Positions 5,150 to 10,163 of a DNA stretch of 10,163 nucleotides are shown here, piece by piece; the first letter of the stretch is position 1; each line of letters starts with the position of its first letter. The DNA comes from Methanobacteriota archaeon (GTDB lineage: Archaea; Hydrothermarchaeota; Hydrothermarchaeia; Hydrothermarchaeales; JACQPM01). The DNA lies in the NCBI GenBank assembly GCA_016207475.1, contig JACQPM010000083.1:1-10163 (forward strand). The letters run 5' to 3'. Made by a program: the position numbers and the translations under genes. The notes beneath the pieces are model-generated. The model did not search any database and was not told the origin of the DNA. It saw only the letters and a program-made list of their open reading frames with translations.

Positions 5150-6568
5150 ATGCGGCCAGTCCTGGCCAACCTGGGGTTCGTCCTCCAGCTAGCGGGCCTC
5201 CTCACCCTCCTCCCCATCGGCGTTGCCTTCTATTACGGGGAGACCAAAGCCCTCATCTCCTTCTTCCTCACCGCCATCGCCTTCCTGGGATCGGGCTTCA
5301 TCCTCAACGCCCTGGCCGAGAAGAAGGAGCTGGATTTCAGGACCTCCGCCGCCCTCATAACCCTGGTCTTCCTCCTCCTGGGCCTCTTCGGCTCCATCCC
5401 CTTCCTCTACCTGGGCGTCTTCCCCGGAGGCACCCTGGAGGCCTTCACCAACAGCTACTTCGAGGCCACCTCCGGCTTCACCACGACGGGCTTCAGCCTC
5501 ATATCCGACGTGGACAGCCTCCCCAGGTCCCTCGTCTTCTACAGGGCCCTCACCCAGTTCATCGGGGGCATAGGGCTGGTCTTCATCCTCATGGCCTTCC
5601 TCTACCCCGGGAGGGCCCTCATCCAGCTGGGGAGGGCCGTGGGTGCCGAGGACCTGGCGACGGACATGCGGCGCACATTCCTCATCATCCTCCTCATCTA
5701 CTCCCTCTACGCCGGCCTCTTCTCCCTGGCCTTCTACAACTGGGGCGTCTCGGACCCGGCCGTGGCCGTCTCCCTGGCCTTCTCGGGTCTCGCCACCGGC
5801 GGCTTCTCCCCGGTCTCGGACTTCCGCCCCCTGACGGTATACCCCCTGAACGTCCTCCTGGCCCTCCTCATGATCGTCGGGGCCACCAGCTTCCTCTTCC
5901 ACTACCGCCTCTCCCGAGGGTGGATAAGGCAGGCCCTGACCCCGGAGGTCCTGGCCTTCCCGGTGATAATCCTCCTGGGCGGCCTCTCCCTCATGGCCCT
6001 GGAGCCCCTCGACATATCCACTGCCATCTTCCACGCCATAAGCGCCTCCACCACCACCGGCTACGGGTGGCTGGACCTCTCAGGGTTCAAGGACCCTGCG
6101 AAGCTCGTCCTAGTCCCCTTCATGTTCGTAGGCGGGGCCAGCTTCTCCACGGCGAGCGGGATAAAGCTCCTGAGGCTCCTCCTCATCCTCAAGGCGATCC
6201 CCTGGGCCGCCAGGAGGGCCACCAGCGGGGTCACGGAGCCTCTCACCCTTGGGCGGAGGGAGGTCAGGGGCGAGGAGGTGGCCTTCCAGCTCCTGGTGGT
6301 GATAGTGGCCGCCTCCGTGATCCTCGCCGCGGCCTTCCTCTTCGCCCTGGCCGGCTACCCCTTCGTGGACTCCCTCTTCGAGGTGACATCGGCCTACAGC
6401 AACGTGGGCCTCTCCGTCGGGCTGGTAGCCGGCCTGCCGCTGGGGATGAAGTGGCTCCTCTCCCTGGTGATGGTCCTGGGGAGGGTGGAGACGATCCCGG
6501 TCTTCGTAGTTCTCTTCGGTAGGTGGAAGCCGAAGAAGGCGGAATCGTCCGAAAATCTCCAGGCCTAG
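5150..6568 (+). CDS. trkH: TrkH-type potassium uptake channel subunit
   Basis: A 472-residue membrane protein with the four-fold helix-P-loop-helix layout of the TrkH/TrkG/KtrB family, which admits K+ under control of a cytosolic TrkA-type nucleotide-binding subunit. The four filter loops are visible, each with its Gly: SGFTTTGF (Gly114), SGLATGGF (Gly217/218), ASTTTGYG (Gly304) and AYSNVGL (Gly420). Family segments QFIGGIGLVF (137-146), FVGGASFSTASGIKLLR (326-342) and LGRVETIPVFVVL (443-455) are also present. A longer frame opens upstream at 5063 but runs through the tRNA. The ATG at 5150 gives the normal N-terminus MRPVLANLGFVL and fits the TATA box. No trkA lies in the window. Its TAG (6566-6568) interlocks with the stop of the convergent methyltransferase. 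Confidence 0.93.
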   Translation: MRPVLANLGFVLQLAGLLTLLPIGVAFYYGETKALISFFLTAIAFLGSGFILNALAEKKELDFRTSAALITLVFLLLGLFGSIPFLYLGVFPGGTLEAFTNSYFEATSGFTTTGFSLISDVDSLPRSLVFYRALTQFIGGIGLVFILMAFLYPGRALIQLGRAVGAEDLATDMRRTFLIILLIYSLYAGLFSLAFYNWGVSDPAVAVSLAFSGLATGGFSPVSDFRPLTVYPLNVLLALLMIVGATSFLFHYRLSRGWIRQALTPEVLAFPVIILLGGLSLMALEPLDISTAIFHAISASTTTGYGWLDLSGFKDPAKLVLVPFMFVGGASFSTASGIKLLRLLLILKAIPWAARRATSGVTEPLTLGRREVRGEEVAFQLLVVIVAASVILAAAFLFALAGYPFVDSLFEVTSAYSNVGLSVGLVAGLPLGMKWLLSLVMVLGRVETIPVFVVLFGRWKPKKAESSENLQA

Positions 6569-7188
6569 GCCTTCTCGGCGGTGGCAGATATGACGGCCCT
6601 GGTGACCAGAGCGCCGTCGTACCGCCTCTCCTTCCTCCCCTCCAGGAGGTCCAGGATCCGGAAGCCCCCCAGGAGCCCCCTGACCTCTCCCTCGTCGAAG
6701 AAGTGGTGGTCTATCCCCGAGGCGCTTCTGAAGGTCCCCTCCTCCACCTCCTCCCCCTTCCCGAACCTCATATCCCTCCGGGAGAAGGCCCTGAAGAAGA
6801 GCCTGCCCCCGGGCTTGAGGACCCTCCGGACCTCTTCCACTGCCTCTTCCCTATCGGCGGCCACGCAGTGGCCCAGGACGAAGTCGCAGACGACGCTATC
6901 GAAGGACCCGGGAGTGAAGGGGAGGTGACGGACGTCACCTCTTACCAGGTCGCTTCGGAATCCCTCCCTCCCCAGGCGGTCCCGGAGGAGGTTCAGGGCC
7001 CCTAGAGATATATCCAGCCCCGCAACCCTGATCCCATCCCGCAGGATGGAGGCCATGCCCTTCCCGTCGCCGCACCCCAGGTCCAGGGTCAGCCCCCCGG
7101 GGGCCGGACGGTCCTCGGGGGAGCCCCGCCAGAGGACCCCCTTCCTGTACTCCCTCTCCCAGGCTACTAAGCCCTCCCTCCCCCTCAC
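6565..7188 (-). CDS. Class I SAM-dependent methyltransferase, substrate unknown
   Basis: A soluble protein of 207 aa with the Rossmann-type methyltransferase core. Motif I is LDLGCGDGKG (residues 35-44), the acidic residue after strand 2 is in GLDIS (57-61), GDVRHLPF (84-91) is the adenine-side motif, FDSVVCDFVLGH (96-107) is the post-I strand, and LKPGGRLFFRAF (124-135) is the typical helix-strand turn. The C-terminal part has an HHFFDEGEVRGLL segment common in methyltransferase_11-like proteins. The substrate cannot be read from this. The GTG start at 7188-7186 shares one base with the TAG of the UMP kinase gene (TAGTG), with GGTGG eight bases upstream, so translation is probably coupled to the kinase. 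A downstream start is possible but less well placed. The stop overlaps the stop of trkH on the other strand. Confidence 0.9.
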   Translation of the reverse strand: MRGREGLVAWEREYRKGVLWRGSPEDRPAPGGLTLDLGCGDGKGMASILRDGIRVAGLDISLGALNLLRDRLGREGFRSDLVRGDVRHLPFTPGSFDSVVCDFVLGHCVAADREEAVEEVRRVLKPGGRLFFRAFSRRDMRFGKGEEVEEGTFRSASGIDHHFFDEGEVRGLLGGFRILDLLEGRKERRYDGALVTRAVISATAEKA

Positions 7189-7859
7189 TACCCTACCACC
7201 GTGCCCCCGTGCTCCCCCCCCGATACGGCGGCCCTTATGTTCTCCAGCCTCCGGCCGTCCAGTACCACGGTCCTTATCCTGTTCCTCTCGATTATCCGGG
7301 CTGCAAGGGGGTCCACCACGGCCGTGGAGCCCGCCCGGTACTCCTTGGTGGAGACGAGCTTCACCAGCTGCCGGGGCGTCACCCTCGGGAGCCTCTTCGC
7401 CTTCGGATGGGTCTTAGGGTCCGAGTCGTAGACGCCGTCCACGTTGGTGGCCACCACCAGGAGGTCCGCGTGGGTCCTCCAGGCCAGCTGGGCCGAGACG
7501 GCATCCGTGGTCTGCCTGGGTTTCGTACCTCCCATCACCAGGATCTTCTTCGCCTTCGCGGCGCCTAGGGTGTTCTTCCGCAGGGCCTTCACCGCGTGCT
7601 CCCCCAGGGCGGCGATGAGGAGCATGGCGTTCATCCTCGTGGCCCCTATACCCACCTCGTCGCAGTAGTCCTCGCTGGCCCCCAGCTCCCGGGCGGTGGC
7701 AACGTAATCCCTGGCGAGCCTCCCCCCACCCACCACCACCATCACCCGGTGCCCTTCCCTCTGGAGTTCGATGAGCAGCTCCGCCAGACCCTTTATATAG
7801 GGCACGTTGGGCGCAGGGGAGGCTACTATGGAACCGCCGATGTCCAGGACGATCTTCAT
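7188..7859 (-). CDS. pyrH: UMP kinase (archaeal PyrH type)
   Basis: This amino-acid-kinase-fold enzyme phosphorylates UMP to UDP with ATP in pyrimidine nucleotide synthesis. From ATG 7859 it is 223 aa, close to the usual archaeal length. Seen: MKIVLDIGGSIV at the N-terminus (phosphate binding), VVVGGGRLARDY (41-52), the UMP-site helix IGATRMNAMLLIAAL (71-85), MGGTKPRQTTDAV (109-121), TNVDGVYDSDP (138-148) and the C-terminal STAVVDPLAARII (178-190). In the MGGT segment the usual Pro-Gly is Pro-Arg here, a small departure. A GTG five codons upstream (7874) is an alternative start, but the TATA-predicted start site near 7868 lies inside that extension, so I use the ATG. It leads a two-gene minus-strand operon with the methyltransferase and is divergent from aRF1. 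Confidence 0.95.
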   Translation of the reverse strand: MKIVLDIGGSIVASPAPNVPYIKGLAELLIELQREGHRVMVVVGGGRLARDYVATARELGASEDYCDEVGIGATRMNAMLLIAALGEHAVKALRKNTLGAAKAKKILVMGGTKPRQTTDAVSAQLAWRTHADLLVVATNVDGVYDSDPKTHPKAKRLPRVTPRQLVKLVSTKEYRAGSTAVVDPLAARIIERNRIRTVVLDGRRLENIRAAVSGGEHGGTVVG

Positions 7860-7888
7860 GGTGCCTCTTCTCACCCAAGGATGGCACA

Positions 7889-7900
7889 GATATATAAATT
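7889..7900. promoter_or_regulatory. Single TATA element between divergent pyrH and aRF1 genes
   Basis: The 68-base divergent region (7860-7927) contains one strong TATA-like stretch, GATATATAAATT, which reads as AATTTATATATC on the minus strand, a good box A in both directions. From a centre near 7894, starts about 26 bases away fall near 7920 (leader of about 8 bases before aRF1 ATG 7928) and 7868 (about 9 bases before pyrH ATG 7859). A shared or overlapping bidirectional promoter is the simplest reading. Confidence 0.6.
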
Positions 7901-7927
7901 ATTATGTCAACCCATTAAAGCAAGACT

Positions 7928-9163
7928 ATGATCAAGGCTTCATCGGTAGAGCTTCACAAGCTCCGGCGAGAGCTCGGGGTCCTGGAGGGGAAGAAGGGCA
8001 AGGGGACCGAACTGGTGAGCCTCTACATCCCCTACGAGAAGAACCTGGCGGACGTCATGTCCCAGATGCGGGAGGAGTACTCCCAGGCCATGAACATAAA
8101 GTCTGCCAGGACCAGGAAGAACGTGCAGTCGGCCCTGGAGGTGATAATGCAGCGGTTGAAGATGATAAAAGAGGTGCCGGAGAACGGCATCGTCCTCCTC
8201 GTGGGCACCATCCCAAGGGGCATAAAGGACAAGATCGAGGTCTACATGATAACCCCGCCGGCCCCCGTTGTCACCTACGTGTACCACTGCGACTCCCAGT
8301 TCCTCCTGGGGACCATAAAGGAGATGCTCACCGAGAAGGGGGCCTACGGCCTCCTGGTCCTGGACCGCGGGGAGGCTACGGTGGGCCTCCTGAAGGGGAA
8401 GAAGGTGGAGGTGGTGAGGCGGATAGCCTCCACGGTACCGGGGAAGCACGGGCGCGGGGGCCAGTCCCAGCACCGGTACGAGCGCCTCATAGAGATCGCG
8501 GCCCACGAGTACATGAAGCGGATCGCCGGCCACGCGGCGGAGGTCTTCCTCAACACCCCCGACCTGAGGGGGATCATCATAGGCGGCCCCGGGCCGACGA
8601 AGGAGTTCTTCGTCAACGAGGGCTACCTCCACACCAACCTCCAGAGCAAGGTCCTGGGGGTGGTGGACGTCTCATACACCGACGAGTTCGGCCTCCGGGA
8701 GCTGATGGAGAACGCCTCGGAGATATTCAAGGACCTGGACGTCACGAAGGAGAAGGCCCTGGTCCAGAAGTTCCTGGGGGAGGTGGTGAAGGACCACGGC
8801 CTGGCGGCATACGGGGAGAAGGAGGTCCGCCACTACCTCCAGATGGGGGCCGTGGAGACGGTCCTCATCTCGGAGGAGGTGGAGTCCTTCCTGGGTTCCA
8901 TCTCCTGCTCCAACTGCGGCCATAAGGAGAAGAGGACGATCCAGAGCATAAAGGCCTTCGAGAAGGAGCTCCAGGGGATCGAATGCCCCCAGTGCAAGGA
9001 GAAGTCCCTGGGGCTGGACGAGTACAAGAGCACCCTGGACGAGCTGACCGACAAGGTGGAGGCCACGGGGGCCAATATCGAGGTGATCTCCACGGAGACG
9101 GAGGAGGGGCAGCAGCTCAAGGCCTTCGGCGGCATAGGCGCAATCCTGAGGTTCAGGCCATGA
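7928..9163 (+). CDS. prf1: Peptide chain release factor aRF1
   Basis: The archaeal class-1 translation termination factor, which reads all three stop codons in the ribosomal A site and triggers peptide release. At 411 aa it has the full family length. Domain 1 carries the stop-codon motifs NIKS (residues 56-59) and YHCDSQF (119-125, the YxCxxxF motif). Domain 2 has the catalytic GGQ (177-179) in the segment KHGRGGQSQHRYERL. Domain 3 follows, with a CSNC...CPQC pair (Cys327/330 and Cys353/356) that may bind zinc in the minidomain. Both codon-recognition motifs look standard, so nothing here suggests loss of UAG reading. ATG 7928 follows the divergent TATA element with a leader of about eight bases. 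Its TGA overlaps the start of the next gene (ATGA). Confidence 0.98.
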   Translation: MIKASSVELHKLRRELGVLEGKKGKGTELVSLYIPYEKNLADVMSQMREEYSQAMNIKSARTRKNVQSALEVIMQRLKMIKEVPENGIVLLVGTIPRGIKDKIEVYMITPPAPVVTYVYHCDSQFLLGTIKEMLTEKGAYGLLVLDRGEATVGLLKGKKVEVVRRIASTVPGKHGRGGQSQHRYERLIEIAAHEYMKRIAGHAAEVFLNTPDLRGIIIGGPGPTKEFFVNEGYLHTNLQSKVLGVVDVSYTDEFGLRELMENASEIFKDLDVTKEKALVQKFLGEVVKDHGLAAYGEKEVRHYLQMGAVETVLISEEVESFLGSISCSNCGHKEKRTIQSIKAFEKELQGIECPQCKEKSLGLDEYKSTLDELTDKVEATGANIEVISTETEEGQQLKAFGGIGAILRFRP

Positions 9164-10119
9164 GGCCCCCGATCCTCCTCCTGGTACTGGCCCTTGCCCT
9201 CACACCCCAGGTCCATGGGGCCGGGGGGGATATCCTCGTCGACGGCTACCACAAGACCTCCGCCTTCGTAGGCGGGAGCGACAAGAACTCGGTCCTCCTC
9301 GACACCTTCCTTAGGGGGGAGGGTTACAGAAGTTCTCTGGGAATTGAGCCCCTCTCCTCCAGCCTCCTCAAGAGCTACGACCTCCTCGTGGTAATGCTCC
9401 CTGGGAAGAACTTCAGCCAGGGGGAGATGGAGGCGGTGGGGGCCTTCGTTGGCGACGGCGGGGGCCTCCTCCTCATAGGGGATTACAAGGACTACTCCAG
9501 GGAGGTCGTGGGCAGGCCGGACTACTACTCCGCCGAGGCCCTGAGCGACCTTGCCAGACCTTTTGGCATCGCCTTCAACCGGGACCTCCTCCAGAGCCGG
9601 ACAGGCGGCAAAGCTGCCGATGAGGTGGAAGTGACGGACCTGGGGCCCCATCCCATCACCACGGGGGTCCAGAAGCTCTCCCTCCAGGGGGCTGGCACCC
9701 TGACCCTCTCAGGGGAGGCGAGGAAGGTGGCCTGGGGCTCGGATAAGAGCTTCTCTGAGGTATACACCGTCGTCTCTTCCCCGCCCATCGTGGCCTTCTC
9801 CAAGTACGGGTACGGGTATGTGGTGGCGGTCTCGGACTCCGACCTCTTCTTGAGCAGGCGGGAGGTGGCAGACAATAAGAGGCTGGCCATCAACGCCCTC
9901 GACTGGCTCATAATAAAGCCGCGGATAAGGAGGGCCGAAGGGTTCCTTGCAGCCGGGGACGCTTCAATCCACCAGCGCCGGTACGAGGAGGCAGAGAGGG
10001 CCTTCGGGGAGGCCCGGGCCTTGTACGAGGAGCTGGATTACAAGGACAAGATAGCCCTGGCCCTCGCTAACTCCTTAACTGCCTGGGCTATCTTTTACTT
10101 TAAATCCAGCTCCGCGTAA
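9160..10119 (+). CDS. Secreted DUF4350/GATase-like protein with C-terminal TPR
   Basis: A 319-residue exported protein. It begins with a signal peptide (MRPPILLLVLALALTPQVHG, with likely cleavage near HGA-GG). The main domain resembles DUF4350/class I glutamine amidotransferase-like folds without visible catalytic Cys: SYDLLVVMLPGKNFSQGEMEAV (72-93), DGGGLLLIGDYKDY (99-112), DLGPHPITTGV (160-170), YGYGYVVAVSDSDLF (216-230) and NKRLAINALDWL (239-250). A TPR-like helix pair follows (RYEEAERAFGEARALYEEL, 274-292), then a hydrophobic C-terminal stretch (about 298-314) that may anchor it. ATG 9160 overlaps the aRF1 stop by four bases (ATGA), so it is translationally coupled to a release factor it has no obvious link to. 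Its last codons run antisense through the 3' end of a convergent gene carrying the same TPR. Precise role unknown. Confidence 0.85.
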   Translation: MRPPILLLVLALALTPQVHGAGGDILVDGYHKTSAFVGGSDKNSVLLDTFLRGEGYRSSLGIEPLSSSLLKSYDLLVVMLPGKNFSQGEMEAVGAFVGDGGGLLLIGDYKDYSREVVGRPDYYSAEALSDLARPFGIAFNRDLLQSRTGGKAADEVEVTDLGPHPITTGVQKLSLQGAGTLTLSGEARKVAWGSDKSFSEVYTVVSSPPIVAFSKYGYGYVVAVSDSDLFLSRREVADNKRLAINALDWLIIKPRIRRAEGFLAAGDASIHQRRYEEAERAFGEARALYEELDYKDKIALALANSLTAWAIFYFKSSSA

Positions 10120-10163
10120 ATTGCCAGGGCCACCCCGAAGGCCCTCTCTGCCTCCTCGTACCG
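9979..10163. repeat. 66-base inverted repeat from two convergent TPR-coding 3' ends
   Basis: Arm 9979-10044 (plus) and arm 10098-10163 (read on minus) are the same 66-base sequence with 8 mismatches (58/66). The first 31 bases are identical, and the repeat may continue beyond the window. The 53-base spacer is 10045-10097. Both arms are coding, in the same TPR frame, on opposite strands. The arms could pair as a long hairpin in read-through RNA from either gene. Confidence 0.9.
10095..10163 (-). CDS. 3' end of a convergent TPR-repeat gene (partial)
   Basis: Only the last 22 codons and the TAA (10097-10095) are in the window. On the minus strand they read RYEEAERAFGVALAIYAELD followed by LK, a typical TPR helix pair. 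It is nearly the same as residues 274-295 of the secreted protein encoded on the plus strand. Its 3' end overlaps that gene by 25 bases (10095-10119), tail to tail. The frame is open to the window edge. Apart from the DNA-level match to its convergent neighbour there is no evidence on the rest of the protein, which may be a full paralogue or just another TPR protein. Confidence 0.75.
   Translation of the reverse strand, partial: RYEEAERAFGVALAIYAELDLK

Noticed and set aside
5189..6034. Minus-strand open frame of 281 codons
   Set aside because: It is antisense to trkH. The translation is dominated by Glu and Gly, a shadow of Leu/Phe/Pro-rich codons on the coding strand.
7807..8925. Plus-strand open frame of 372 codons overlapping aRF1
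   Set aside because: It is the +1-type shadow of aRF1, Gly/Pro/Arg-rich, and it begins inside the antisense of pyrH. The aRF1 frame has complete family motifs.
8833..9651. Minus-strand open frame of 272 codons across aRF1 and the downstream gene
   Set aside because: It is antisense to two well-supported overlapping genes, with no recognisable domain and no promoter.
1..10163. CRISPR array, insertion sequence, toxin-antitoxin or other defence cassette
   Set aside because: I looked for regularly spaced direct repeats, transposase motifs and terminal inverted repeats and saw none. The only sizeable repeat is the coding TPR inverted repeat at the right edge.

Overview
The window is chromosomal DNA of an archaeon. 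The clearest signs are a complete class-1 release factor of the archaeal/eukaryotic type (aRF1, with NIKS and GGQ motifs), a type II methionine aminopeptidase, an archaeal-type UMP kinase, a tRNA-Gln with no encoded CCA, and TATA boxes about 26 bases upstream of start codons or of the tRNA 5' end, which predicts leaderless or very short-leader transcripts. Most of the window is G+C rich (about 60-67% in the lines I counted). I cannot assign a phylum from the sequence alone.

Layout. (1) Bases 1-2306 are a tightly packed minus-strand operon read right to left: HAD-family phosphatase, a 90-residue membrane protein, a YrdC/Sua5-type threonylcarbamoyl-AMP synthase (tRNA t6A), and methionine aminopeptidase (cut by the window edge). 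Gene gaps are 1-3 bases. (2) Bases 2340-4061 hold a minus-strand membrane glycosyltransferase of GT39/ArnT type, mostly much poorer in G+C (about 33-50%). It is split by an in-frame amber codon at 2637-2639: 474 residues before it, and about 98 residues after it that look like the end of the same protein. (3) Bases 4223-5101 on the plus strand hold a 58-residue two-helix membrane protein, a rhomboid protease and tRNA-Gln(UUG). (4) A TrkH-type potassium channel subunit follows (5150-6568). It meets a convergent SAM-dependent methyltransferase at interlocked stop codons. (5) The methyltransferase is coupled to UMP kinase (minus strand). UMP kinase diverges from aRF1 across 68 bases containing one TATA element that could serve both directions. 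(6) aRF1 overlaps, by ATGA, a secreted DUF4350/GATase-like protein with a C-terminal TPR. At the right edge a second, convergent gene ends with nearly the same TPR, so the two 3' ends form a 66-base inverted repeat, 88% identical.

Much of the content is core information processing: t6A modification, N-terminal Met removal, tRNA-Gln, termination and UMP phosphorylation. Envelope functions are interleaved with it: glycosyltransferase, rhomboid, K+ uptake and the secreted TPR protein. The points most worth following up are the amber-interrupted glycosyltransferase, the inverted TPR duplication at the right edge, and the very compact promoter architecture. I saw no CRISPR array, insertion sequence or recognisable defence system. 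Every stretch over 300 bases is occupied by a gene.
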